A stretch of 33,775 bases of DNA, taken from contig DASSLY010000116.1 of NCBI GenBank assembly GCA_035689185.1, forward strand, positions 1 through 33,775, given 5' to 3'. The first letter of the stretch is position 1; each line of letters starts with the position of its first letter. The translations under genes were made by a program, and so were the position numbers. Source of the DNA: DASSLY01 sp035689185 (GTDB lineage: Bacteria > Actinomycetota > Actinomycetes > Actinomycetales > Dermatophilaceae). The notes under the pieces were generated by a model. That model did not search any database and was not told where the DNA came from. It was given only the letters and a program-made list of their open reading frames with translations. Below are positions 8,500-16,089 of this stretch, piece after piece.

Positions 8500-8505
8500 G
8501 TTGTC

Positions 8506-9834
8506 ATGCCCCATCGACATCCGCCGGCCCGCGCCGCCGGCCCGCGCCCCCGACCGTGGCAGGCCTGGGCCGTGTGGGGAGTCGGCGTCCTGGCCTACGT
8601 GCTCACGGTGATGCAGCGGACCTCGCTCGGCGTCTCCGGGCTGGAAGCCGCGGACCACTTCTCGGTCAGCCCTGGCGCCTTGTCCGCCTTCGTGTTCATC
8701 CAGGTCGCCGTGTACATCGCCGCGCAGCTGCCGGCCGGGCTGCTCGTGGACCGGCTGGGTGCCCGGACCATGCTCGTCATCAGCGGCGTGCTGCTGACGG
8801 CTGGGCAGCTGCTGCTCGCCGTGTCGGTTGCGCTGCCGCTGGGGGTCGTCGCACGCGTGCTCGTCGGTCTGGGCGACGCGGTGGTCTTCGCCGCTGTCCT
8901 GGCCCTGGTGCCCCGCTGGTTCCCGGCCCGGCGGGTCCCGGTCCTCACCCAGCTCACGACAATCCTGGGCCAGCTGGGCCAGATCCTGTCCGCCGTCCCG
9001 TTCGCCGCCCTGCTGCACGTCGCCGGGTGGCGTGCCGCGTTCAGCATGGCCGCCCTGGCCAGCGCGCTGGGCGCGGTCGTCGTGGCGACAGTCGTCCGCA
9101 ACGCCCCCGGGCGGGAGTGGTCACCATCCCCGTCCCTGTCGGCGCGCGAGGTCGGCCGGCAGCTCGCCGCCGTGTGGGCCCGGCCGGGCACCCGCCTGGG
9201 GTTCTTCGGCCACATGGGGACGCAGTTCTCGATGATGGTGTTCGCGTTGATGTGGGGCGTGCCCTACCTCGTCTCGGGTCAGCAGCTGTCCGCCAAGACC
9301 GCTGGTGTCCTGGTCTCGCTCTTCGTGGCCTGCGCCATCTGCATCGGACCGGTCGTCGGTGTGCTGACCGCCCGGCATCCGTTGCGTCGCTCGTGGCTGA
9401 TCCTGGCTGTCATCGGCGCGAATGTCGCGGTATGGACGGCCATCTTGCTGCTGCCTGGCCCAGCCCCGATGTGGCTGTTGGTGCTGCTCGTGGTCGTCCT
9501 GGCTGCGGGGGGGCCGGGCTCCGTGGTCGGGATCGACATCGCCAGGACCGCCAACCCCGGTGCGAACCTCGGCGTCGCGCAGAGCATGGTCAACTTGGGT
9601 GGCTTCCTCGCGACGCTGGCGGTGCTGGCGGTCATGGGCGGACTGCTGACCGCCCTGGGCGGGTTCACCCCGGAGGCGTTCCGGGTTGCCTGGATGGTCC
9701 AGTACCCGGTGTGGGCGCTGGCGGTCGTGGGAGTCGTCATCACGCGCCGGAAGGCCCGTCGGGTCGACGCGGCGCGAGGGGTGGTCCCGCGGCCGCTACG
9801 GCAGGTGCTGGCGGCCGCTCACGCCCGTCGATAG
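8506..9834 (+). CDS. MFS transporter under LacI control
   Basis: 442-residue major facilitator with about 12 predicted membrane segments. Near the N-terminus are VMQRTSLGVSGLEAADHF (TM1 exit), FIQVAVYIAAQLPAGLLVDRLG with the DRLGAR loop, and WFPARRVPVLTQL in the middle of the first half. ATG 8506 is chosen over in-frame ATG 8479, because 8479 falls inside the operator palindrome. No ribosome site is visible and a -10-like CATACT ends six bases before 8506, so a leaderless transcript is likely. The substrate cannot be read from the sequence; neighbouring LacI control suggests an organic acid or sugar-like compound. Confidence 0.88.
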   Translation: MPHRHPPARAAGPRPRPWQAWAVWGVGVLAYVLTVMQRTSLGVSGLEAADHFSVSPGALSAFVFIQVAVYIAAQLPAGLLVDRLGARTMLVISGVLLTAGQLLLAVSVALPLGVVARVLVGLGDAVVFAAVLALVPRWFPARRVPVLTQLTTILGQLGQILSAVPFAALLHVAGWRAAFSMAALASALGAVVVATVVRNAPGREWSPSPSLSAREVGRQLAAVWARPGTRLGFFGHMGTQFSMMVFALMWGVPYLVSGQQLSAKTAGVLVSLFVACAICIGPVVGVLTARHPLRRSWLILAVIGANVAVWTAILLLPGPAPMWLLVLLVVVLAAGGPGSVVGIDIARTANPGANLGVAQSMVNLGGFLATLAVLAVMGGLLTALGGFTPEAFRVAWMVQYPVWALAVVGVVITRRKARRVDAARGVVPRPLRQVLAAAHARR

Positions 9835-9865
9835 GGGCCATGCCCACGGACTGCACCCACGGGCG

Positions 9866-10252
9866 TTAGGCGCGCCGGGCCGTGACCTCGAGCATGTAGC
9901 GTGCCGCCTCCGCCGGCCGGCCGAAGTCGGTCACTCCGATGGCGGAGCGGGCCGGGCGGTGGTCCCCGAAGTGCCGGACCCACACCTGGTTGAAAACCGG
10001 ACGGTCCCGCTGCAGCTGCTTCATGAAGATGCCGACGCGCACGACGTCCGACAGCCCCGCTCCCGCGGCCGCGAGGATCGCCTTGAGGTTGCCGAAGAGC
10101 TGCTCGGCCTCCTGTGCGGCGTCCTCCGGAAGCCGTCCGGTCTGGGCGTCGACGCCGAAGAGGGCCGAGACGAATATCCAGCCGTCGACCTCGACCGCCT
10201 GCGGCACGGGGCCCGTGTGCGCCGGCGCGGCACCGGTCTCGATCACCCGCAT
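9866..10252 (-). CDS. RidA/YjgF/TdcF family protein
   Basis: 128-residue RidA-family protein. The conserved C-terminal PARSAIGV segment contains the Arg that binds substrate carboxylates in RidA-type imine deaminases, and FNQVWVRHFGDHRPAR is typical. ATG 10252 has GGGAGG a few bases upstream; the longer open frame lacks family similarity. The protein is divergent from aroQ. RidA-like proteins occur in many catabolic clusters, where they hydrolyse reactive enamine/imine or related intermediates; no particular substrate can be assigned. Confidence 0.9.
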   Translation of the reverse strand: MRVIETGAAPAHTGPVPQAVEVDGWIFVSALFGVDAQTGRLPEDAAQEAEQLFGNLKAILAAAGAGLSDVVRVGIFMKQLQRDRPVFNQVWVRHFGDHRPARSAIGVTDFGRPAEAARYMLEVTARRA

Positions 10253-10429
10253 CGTCAGCCTCCCACGTCGCTCGCGCCGGACCGGGGGATTGTCCACCAC
10301 CGCCCGCTCGCCCGCCGGCGCCACTCCACCCAGCGGAAGGTGCGTTGACGAGCCCGGGCATGGGGGTCTGCGATGATTTCCGCTCCCCACCGCACCAGTC
10401 CTGCCCCCTCAACGAACCGAGGCCGCCGC

Positions 10430-10891
10430 ATGGCTCAGACCAACGTTCTCGTGCTCAACGGGCCGAACCTCAACCTGCTGGGCACCCGGAAGCCCGAGGT
10501 GTACGGCACGACCACGTTGTCCGACGTGGAACAGCTGTGTCGCGAGGAGGCCGGCCGGCTCGGCCTGCAGCTGCAGTTCCGGCAGTCCAACCACGAAGGC
10601 CAGCTCATCGACTGGATCCACGCCGCCGGCGCAGAGGTGAAGGCCGGCAGCTCGATCGGCGCGGTGTTCAACCCGGGCGCGTTCACCCACACCTCGGCCG
10701 CCCTGCATGACGCCATCGAGGGCGCCAGCCTGCCGGTCGTCGAGCTGCACATCTCCAACGTGCACCAGCGGGAGGAGTTCCGGCACCACTCCTTCATCTC
10801 CCCGGTCGCCCGGGGCATCGTCGTCGGGTTCGGCGTGCACGGCTACATCCTGGCGATCAACGGCCTGTATGCCGTGCGCGCCCGACCCTGA
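10430..10891 (+). CDS. aroQ: Type II 3-dehydroquinate dehydratase
   Basis: 153-residue type II dehydroquinase, the dodecameric class that interconverts 3-dehydroquinate and 3-dehydroshikimate. Characteristic segments are LNGPNLNLLGTRKPEVYG (flexible loop Arg and catalytic Tyr25), FRQSNHEGQLIDWIH, FNPGAFTHTSAALHDAI, and ELHISNVHQREEFRHHS with the catalytic His. ATG 10430 matches the family start; an upstream start adds 19 unrelated residues. Only a weak GAGG precedes it. The TIM-barrel gene at 10912 follows after 20 bases in the same direction. Type II enzymes serve either biosynthesis or quinate catabolism; with quiC, aroE and a symporter nearby I favour the catabolic role. Confidence 0.95.
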   Translation: MAQTNVLVLNGPNLNLLGTRKPEVYGTTTLSDVEQLCREEAGRLGLQLQFRQSNHEGQLIDWIHAAGAEVKAGSSIGAVFNPGAFTHTSAALHDAIEGASLPVVELHISNVHQREEFRHHSFISPVARGIVVGFGVHGYILAINGLYAVRARP

Positions 10892-10911
10892 GCGGACCGA
10901 GGCAGGTCGAG

Positions 10912-11718
10912 ATGGGCCGGCTGGGGGCCCACGGGCTCACCGTGAGCGCCCTCACGCTGGGCACCGAGCTGGCCTTCGAACGACGGCTCCAGGTGGCCGC
11001 CGCTGCCGGGTTCACCGGTGTCGGCATCCGCGCGCAGGACTATCTCGCGGCGAGGCGGGACGGCTGGGACGACGACGCTATGCAGGAGGCGCTCGACGGG
11101 CACGGCCTGGCGATCACAGAGGTGGAGCTGCTGGCCAGCTGGGCCGCCGGTGCGGACTCGACCCAACCGGACCCGGAGGAGGCGGTCTTGCACGTGGCCC
11201 GCACCTTCCACGCCGACCACGTCAACGCCGGGCAGTTCCAGCCGCGGCCCGTCGAGGAGGTGGTGCAGCGGTTCGCCGCGTTGTGCGACCGGGCGCCGGA
11301 CCTGCGCATCGCCTTGGAGTTCATGCCGTTCGGGGGCCTGCCCGACCTGGCCAGCGCGTGGGAGGTCGTGCGGCGCGCCGAACGCGGCAACGCCGGCCTG
11401 CTGGTCGACGCCTGGCACTGGGCGAGGGCGGCGATGGGCCCCGCGGACCTGGCCGCGGTGCCCGCCGAGCAGATCATCGCCATCCAGCTGGGCGATGTGG
11501 GCGAGCAGGCGATGGCCGACCTGCGGCAGGAGACACTGCACCACCGCCTCCCACCAGGGACAGGCTTCGGCGATGTCCGGGGGCTGGTCCAGCTGCTCCA
11601 GGGCGCGGGCGTCGACGCGCCCGTCTCGGTCGAGGTCATGTCGGACGAGCTGCTGTCGCACGGCCCCGACCATGCCGCCGCGACGGTGATGGCTGCGGCG
11701 CGGGCAGTCTTGCGGTAG
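10912..11718 (+). CDS. Sugar phosphate isomerase/epimerase-like TIM-barrel protein
   Basis: 268-residue xylose-isomerase-like TIM barrel. Likely metal ligands are ALEFMPF (Glu), LLVDAWHWARA (Asp/His), IAIQLGD (Gln) and VSVEVMSDE (Glu), the same E-D-Q-E pattern as in the quiC barrel. It lies 20 bases after aroQ and is presumably co-transcribed. It could be a single-domain 3-dehydroshikimate dehydratase (AsbF-like) or an isomerase of a hydroaromatic or sugar acid. It lacks the HPPD-like tail of QuiC. The fold call is good, the reaction open. Confidence 0.85.
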   Translation: MGRLGAHGLTVSALTLGTELAFERRLQVAAAAGFTGVGIRAQDYLAARRDGWDDDAMQEALDGHGLAITEVELLASWAAGADSTQPDPEEAVLHVARTFHADHVNAGQFQPRPVEEVVQRFAALCDRAPDLRIALEFMPFGGLPDLASAWEVVRRAERGNAGLLVDAWHWARAAMGPADLAAVPAEQIIAIQLGDVGEQAMADLRQETLHHRLPPGTGFGDVRGLVQLLQGAGVDAPVSVEVMSDELLSHGPDHAAATVMAAARAVLR

Positions 11719-11752
11719 CTGCGGCACCCATCGGCGTCCTCGGCCCGCCCGT

Positions 11753-11809
11753 AGTCGCCCGGGTCTCAAGTAGTCGCCCGAGTCGCCCTCAGTCGCCCGG
11801 GTCGCCCGA
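11753..11809. repeat. Three degenerate 19-bp tandem units at the 3' end of an IclR gene
   Basis: AGTCGCCCGRGTC recurs at 11753, 11772 and 11791 with an exact 19-base period. The third unit codes for the last residues of the reverse-strand IclR gene and the other two lie in the intergenic gap. Confidence 0.8.
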
Positions 11810-12586
11810 ACGGACGGGCCCGGCGACCTGCCGGTTGGACACCTGGCGGCTGATGCCGAAGGCCGCGGTGCGCACCGCCGGCGCCAGCCTGGCGACCTCA
11901 GCGCGCGCGGAGCGCCCGACCAGGGACAGTGCCGCCACCACCACGTTGTCCGCGTCGAACACTGGCGCGGCCACCGAGACGACACCCAGCGTGAGCTCCT
12001 CGGCGCTGTACCCGTAACCGTTACGCCGGATGTCGGCCAGCGCCCGCAGCAGCTGCGCCGGGGAGGTCATGGTGTGCGGCGTGAAGCCGGGCAGGGGACG
12101 TTGCAGCACCTCTTGCCGGAAGCTCTCGGAGGAGTAGGCCAGCAGCACCTTGCCGACACCGGTGGCATGCAGCGGCAGCCGCCGAGCCTCCTTGGCCTTG
12201 ACTGCGACCGAGCGGCGGCCGGTGGTCTGCTCGACATACAGGGCCTCGTAACCCTCGAGGACGGCCAGGTGCACGTTCTCGTGGGTGGCTTCGTACAGGT
12301 CCAGCATGAACGGGACCGCGTGCTCGCGGACGCTCAGCCCGCGGCGTGCCAGCGACGCGGTCTCCCACAGCCGAAGGCCGATGCGGTACCCCCCGCGGTC
12401 GCCCGCCTCCAGCATGCCCAGGTCGACCAGCTCGTTGGCCAGCCGGTATGCCGTCGACACCGGCAGTCCGCTGCGCCGGGCCAGCTCGGTGAGGGACAGC
12501 TGGGGCGCCGCGGAGTCGAACGCATCGAGGATCGCCGAGATCTTGCGGGCGACGGAACTGGGCCGCCTGGCCCCGGGCTCACTCAT
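11789..12586 (-). CDS. IclR-family regulator (divergent to phasin-like gene 1)
   Basis: 265-residue IclR regulator. The winged HTH (LSLTELARRSGLPVSTAYRLANELV) is at residues about 30-60. The effector domain carries LPLHATGVGKVLLAY, YSAEELTLGVVSVAAPVFD and VVAALSLVG, the usual IclR ligand-pocket segments. ATG 12586 is taken as start; an upstream ATG at 12622 would run through the divergent promoter. There is no clear ribosome site. The neighbour 72 bases away on the other strand is a small granule-type protein whose promoter lies entirely in this gap, so the regulator may control it. The ligand is unknown; IclR proteins in such clusters often respond to aromatic or organic acids. Confidence 0.92.
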   Translation of the reverse strand: MSEPGARRPSSVARKISAILDAFDSAAPQLSLTELARRSGLPVSTAYRLANELVDLGMLEAGDRGGYRIGLRLWETASLARRGLSVREHAVPFMLDLYEATHENVHLAVLEGYEALYVEQTTGRRSVAVKAKEARRLPLHATGVGKVLLAYSSESFRQEVLQRPLPGFTPHTMTSPAQLLRALADIRRNGYGYSAEELTLGVVSVAAPVFDADNVVVAALSLVGRSARAEVARLAPAVRTAAFGISRQVSNRQVAGPVRSGDPGD

Positions 12587-12589
12587 CGC

Positions 12590-12617
12590 TTGACAAACTG
12601 CGCACGGTGCGTAGTAT
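12590..12617 (+). promoter_or_regulatory. Strong promoter of phasin-like gene 1
   Basis: Consensus -35 TTGACA (12590-12595), 16-base spacer and -10 TAGTAT (12612-12617). The spacer holds the palindrome CGCAC-G-GTGCG. The 30 bases starting at TTGACA match the promoter at 26713 at 25 positions without gaps. An AAGGAG ribosome site (12647-12652) follows. Confidence 0.85.
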
Positions 12618-12658
12618 ATCAATCACAGAGCAACGCACCTACGAGCAAGGAGTCCAAG

Positions 12659-12910
12659 ATGACCACCCCTGACTACACCGAGTTCGTCCTCAAGGGCCAG
12701 CACGTGGCTCGCGAGGTCGTCGAGGCCCACGCTGACGCGGCGCGAGCCTTCGCCGAGCTGGCCGTCCCGTTCACCACCCCGAAGGCGACCCAGTTCCCGA
12801 CCCAGCTGCCGGAGGCTGGCGCGTTCGTGGACGGCGTCTTCGACCAGGCGCAGAAGGCGCTGGGCATCCAGCGCACGCTGGCCAAGCGGCTGGTTGCCGC
12901 GGCTGGCTGA
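12659..12910 (+). CDS. Small phasin-like / granule-associated protein 1
   Basis: 83-residue protein, mostly amphipathic helix, without Cys and with a short Pro/Thr-rich break in the middle (FTTPKATQFPTQLPEAG). The C-terminal half FVDGVFDQAQKALGIQRTLAKR aligns clearly with the protein at 26781 (MVDQVFDFTEKVLEVQRDLAKR). Size, composition and the helix pattern resemble phasins or actinobacterial lipid-droplet coat proteins. A strong promoter, a good AAGGAG site six bases from the ATG and a strong terminator mark it as a highly expressed single gene. It is likely bound to storage granules; function is inferred, not shown. Confidence 0.72.
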   Translation: MTTPDYTEFVLKGQHVAREVVEAHADAARAFAELAVPFTTPKATQFPTQLPEAGAFVDGVFDQAQKALGIQRTLAKRLVAAAG

Positions 12911-12937
12911 GCCCGAGCCGCCGCCGTGACGGCGGTG

Positions 12938-12997
12938 CCTCATGAGGAGGGGGCGTGTCGTGGTCACCCGGCCACGACACGCCCCTTCGTCATGAGG
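12938..12997. terminator. Long terminator hairpin after phasin-like gene 1
   Basis: Inverted repeat with 26-base arms (12938-12963 and 12972-12997), two mismatches and an 8-base loop, containing GGGGCGTGTCGTGG and its complement. A smaller CCGCC-N5-GGCGG hairpin precedes it at 12921-12935. It separates the phasin-like gene from a convergent IclR gene. Confidence 0.88.
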
Positions 12998-13031
12998 GGA
13001 CGGATCGAGGCCGGCACTCGCGGTCGGGCGG

Positions 13032-13952
13032 CTACTCCGACGCGGCCACCATCGACAGGTGGGAAACATGGTGCTCCGATTCTTCGTCCGGGCGCCGCCG
13101 ACTCACAAGGCTGACCTGGCGGTCCGTGTCGTCGCCGGTCCACCGCCCGCTGCCTACGAGTAGGGCCGAGGCGGGGATGGGACGGTGCCGGGTGGTCGGC
13201 GGGAGGAGGGCGAGCTGACGGGACAGGCTGCGGGCGGCTATGAGCAGCGCCGGCTGCAGGTGCGGGACCTCGCTGCGAAGGTCGTTGACGCGCAGCTCCA
13301 AGGCGGCCAGCAGCGAGCCGCCGGCGCCGAAGACGGGGGCGGCGATCGCGTTGCTTCCGGGGGTCAGCTCGGAGCGCGACACGGCGACGCAGGTGAGCCG
13401 GGTTTCGGCCAATGCGCGGCGGAGCCGGTCTGGGGTCGTGAGCGTGTAGGCGGTGTATCGCTTGAGGCCACCGGCGAACAGGATGTCGACGGTTCGAGCG
13501 GGGGAGAAGGCGAGGAGCGCCTTGCCGAGGGCGGTGGCATGGGCCGGCAGGGTGGCTGCCGGCGTGAATGCGGACAGGGGCCGGTGTCCGGCGACCTTCT
13601 CGATGTAGGCGACCTGCAGGTCGTCCAGGATCCCCAGGCGGACGTCGGTGCGGGTGGCGGCGGCCAGATCCTCCATCACCGCGCGGGCGCGCTCGTGGAT
13701 GGTGGGCGGGTCCTGGTTGGCGCGGCCGATGATCTTCAGGGGGACACCGATGCGGTACGACGCGTCGTCGGTGCGTTCGAGCATTCCCCACGCAGCGAGT
13801 TCGCTGACCAGGCGGTGCACGGTGGAGATGGGCAGGCCTGTGAGGTGGGCGATCTCGGTGAGGGAGTGCATCTGGCCGTGGTTGAACGTCTGCAGGATGG
13901 CCACCACCTTGCTGGTGACCGAGCGGCCTGTGTCGGAGGAGTTACCGGCCAT
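13032..13952 (-). CDS. IclR-family regulator (divergent to methyltransferase)
   Basis: 306-residue IclR protein. The winged HTH is SLTEIAHLTGLPISTVHRLVSELA, followed by the family effector domain with LPAHATALGKALLAF, VSRSELTPGSNAIAAPVFG and LLAALELRV. It has a tail of about 50 residues past the usual IclR end that looks unstructured and Arg-rich. ATG 13952 is chosen over 13967. The divergent neighbour, 291 bases away, is a SAM methyltransferase; the gap between them shows no clear promoter or palindrome. Its target cannot be told from sequence. Confidence 0.92.
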   Translation of the reverse strand: MAGNSSDTGRSVTSKVVAILQTFNHGQMHSLTEIAHLTGLPISTVHRLVSELAAWGMLERTDDASYRIGVPLKIIGRANQDPPTIHERARAVMEDLAAATRTDVRLGILDDLQVAYIEKVAGHRPLSAFTPAATLPAHATALGKALLAFSPARTVDILFAGGLKRYTAYTLTTPDRLRRALAETRLTCVAVSRSELTPGSNAIAAPVFGAGGSLLAALELRVNDLRSEVPHLQPALLIAARSLSRQLALLPPTTRHRPIPASALLVGSGRWTGDDTDRQVSLVSRRRPDEESEHHVSHLSMVAASE

Positions 13953-14243
13953 GGTCGACGGTCTCACGTGGCGGCGTCATGCGCCCGAGCATGCTCCGCG
14001 CTCACGGACCTGGGAAGACCGGGACTGCCATTCAGTGGAAGTGGCGCCCGATCGCCTGCTCGGATCCGTCGCTGTCCGCCCGCTTCCTCCCGCGCTTTCA
14101 CCGGCCCCGGCGCAGGCCCGTCACCAGGCCGATGGGCCACAGGGTTTACGCCGTCGTTGCCTCTCGGTAACCTGGCGATGCCACGCTCATATGCAGGGCC
14201 TCCACGCGGTGCGGCCCGATCTGGCGCGGGACGGAAGGGCGTC

Positions 14244-14963
14244 ATGACCAAGGCAGCAGATGCCGCGGCGAAGCTTGTGCTACCCGGTTCCCGCGCCGCT
14301 CTAACAGGGGGACGTGGCCAACGCACCCGGGCGGCATACCAGGAAGATGCCGGGCTGTATGACGTGCGGACGAGGGCGTTCCAGAACTGTCGCGACCGGA
14401 TCGTCGCGGTCGTGGACGCGCACGCCGACGACGTTGTCCTCGACGTCGGGTGCGGCACGGGGTTGTGCTTCGCGGCCTTGCGGCGGAACCTGGCCGGCGG
14501 CAAGGTGATCGGCTTCGACGAGTCCTCGGCCATGGTCGAGCTGGCGCGTCGGCGCGTCGCGGCCTCGGGGTGGGACAACGTCGAGGTGCTGCACGCCTCG
14601 GCTGCCACGGCCGAGTCTCCGGTGCTGGCCGACAAGGCGCTCTTCTGCGCGGTGCACGACATCCTGCAGAATCCCGCAGACCTCGCCCACGTGCTCGGCC
14701 AGCTGCGTCCGAACGCGCTGGTCGTGGCGGGCGGCGGCAAGTTCGCCGGCGCCTTGAACGCTGCCCTGAACCTGCAGGTCGCGGCACTGCACCGGCCCTA
14801 CGTGCGCTCGTTCACCGGCTTCGCCAAGCCGTGGCAGGTGCTCTCTGGATTCCTGGACGACGTGGTCGTCACCGAGTTCGCCTGGGGCACCGGCTTCTGC
14901 GCGAGTGGGCGGCTACGCCCCGAGTGGAGCGCGGACCGGTCGGGTGAGGTTCGGCGCAGCTGA
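14244..14963 (+). CDS. Class I SAM-dependent methyltransferase
   Basis: 239-residue methyltransferase. The SAM-binding motif I VVLDVGCGTGLCFAAL lies at about residue 70, with the acidic end of strand 2 in VIGFDESSAMVELARRR and HASAATAES as motif II. No substrate-specific signature is seen. ATG 14244 follows GGAAGG. The open frame runs far upstream across the IclR gene but without protein similarity. It is convergent with, and ten bases from, an alpha/beta hydrolase. It may act on a small molecule such as a quinone or lipid-type acceptor; that is a guess. Confidence 0.85.
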   Translation: MTKAADAAAKLVLPGSRAALTGGRGQRTRAAYQEDAGLYDVRTRAFQNCRDRIVAVVDAHADDVVLDVGCGTGLCFAALRRNLAGGKVIGFDESSAMVELARRRVAASGWDNVEVLHASAATAESPVLADKALFCAVHDILQNPADLAHVLGQLRPNALVVAGGGKFAGALNAALNLQVAALHRPYVRSFTGFAKPWQVLSGFLDDVVVTEFAWGTGFCASGRLRPEWSADRSGEVRRS

Positions 14964-14973
14964 CGCGGCGGCG

Positions 14974-15834
14974 CTAGGACTGCTGCGCCAGCACCATGGC
15001 GGCCGCCCTCGCGATGGCTTCCCCGAAGCGACCGGGTTCCTGGATGCACACCCCGTGGTCGGCATCCAACTCGATCACCGTGGCGTGAGGGACGGCGGCG
15101 GCCAGGCGTCGCTGACGGCCGGCGGGCACCAGCCGGTCCTTCGTCGTCACGACGCTGGTCATCGGGACGTCGAGCGCTCCGATCCAGTCGTGGGAGGTGA
15201 ACTCCGAGACGGCTTGGACCGCGAGCATCGCGTTGGGCAGGCTCGTCCGGTCCAGCTGACGCCGGGCCCAGGCCCGCCGAGCGTCGTCCTCGATGTGTCC
15301 CAGGACGCTGCCGCCCAGCCCCTGGGAGGTGAGCAGGTGGGTGGCCGGGTGCCAGAGCATGCCCGAGGTGATGGCCGGCAGGGCCAACGAGAACAACCGC
15401 TCGGCGGGGGAGCCGCGGACGTTGCGCGCGGTAGCGCATAGCACCAGGCCGGCGACGAGGGGCCGGTGCCGCTTCCAGAGCAGTTGGGCGACCATGCCGC
15501 CCATGGAGTACCCCACCACGACGATCCGTCGTAGGCCGAGGGCATCTGCCAGTGCGGCGACGTCATCCGCGCACGCCTCGAGACTGAACCGGCCGCCGGA
15601 CGGGATGCCGTCCCCGTGTCCCCGAAGGTCCGGTGCCACCACGTGGTAGTCCCGCGCCAGTCGGTCGAACACCAGCGACCAGCCGAGCTCCGCGGTCATG
15701 GTCACTCCGTGCAACAACACCAACGCGGGAGCGCCCTGGCCACGACCTGCCTCCCAGACCAGCGGAGTGCCGCGGTTGGGGATCTCCACGGTGCCGATCG
15801 TCGGCGAAGTCGGAGTCCAGTCAGGGGCCTGCAC
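14974..15834 (-). CDS. Alpha/beta-fold hydrolase
   Basis: 286-residue hydrolase with the triad Ser110 (GYSMGG elbow), Asp233 (TTKDRLVP) and His260 (DADHGV), and an oxyanion HG in LVLLHGVTM. The family includes enol-lactonases, C-C hydrolases and esterases. I chose GTG 15834 since AGGAGG (15844-15849 on the plus strand) lies nine bases upstream; TTG 15837 is the alternative. An upstream GTG at 15867 would start inside a palindrome. The gene is divergent from aroE, so it may act on a lactone or ester in hydroaromatic metabolism. Confidence 0.85.
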   Translation of the reverse strand: MQAPDWTPTSPTIGTVEIPNRGTPLVWEAGRGQGAPALVLLHGVTMTAELGWSLVFDRLARDYHVVAPDLRGHGDGIPSGGRFSLEACADDVAALADALGLRRIVVVGYSMGGMVAQLLWKRHRPLVAGLVLCATARNVRGSPAERLFSLALPAITSGMLWHPATHLLTSQGLGGSVLGHIEDDARRAWARRQLDRTSLPNAMLAVQAVSEFTSHDWIGALDVPMTSVVTTKDRLVPAGRQRRLAAAVPHATVIELDADHGVCIQEPGRFGEAIARAAAMVLAQQS

Positions 15835-15862
15835 CAATGGTGACCTCCTGGTCGCTTCGCGT

Positions 15863-15878
15863 ACCACAGCGCTGTGGT
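15863..15878. promoter_or_regulatory. Perfect 16-bp palindrome upstream of the hydrolase
   Basis: ACCACAGCGCTGTGGT is fully self-complementary. It lies about 30 bases upstream of the hydrolase start and in the divergent region toward aroE, so it is a probable operator for an unidentified regulator. Confidence 0.6.
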
Positions 15879-16077
15879 CGCAGGCATCGTGAGGTGAGCA
15901 TACGGCTGAACCGGCCTCGTCCTCGTCCTATTCGCCCAGCCCGCCTCTCCCGCCGGCGCCCGTGGCACTCGCTGCGGGCAGCGAGGCGTCGCAGTGCCGG
16001 CCCCGCTCGGTCGGCTCGTCTCGCGGGGAGCGGCGCCGCTGGCCAGGCTCGGGCGTCATCACGAGCGCCACCCGGGC

Positions 16078-16089
16078 TAGCCTCTGGGC
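16078..16089 (+). promoter_or_regulatory. Leaderless -10 element of aroE
   Basis: TAGCCT (16078-16083) ends six bases before the aroE ATG, and no ribosome site is present. This is the arrangement of leaderless actinobacterial transcripts. No good -35 is seen. Confidence 0.5.

Noticed and set aside
13185..14243. Long extension of the methyltransferase frame over the IclR gene
   Set aside because: It is antisense to a clear IclR protein; ATG 14244 has a ribosome site and starts a normal-size methyltransferase.
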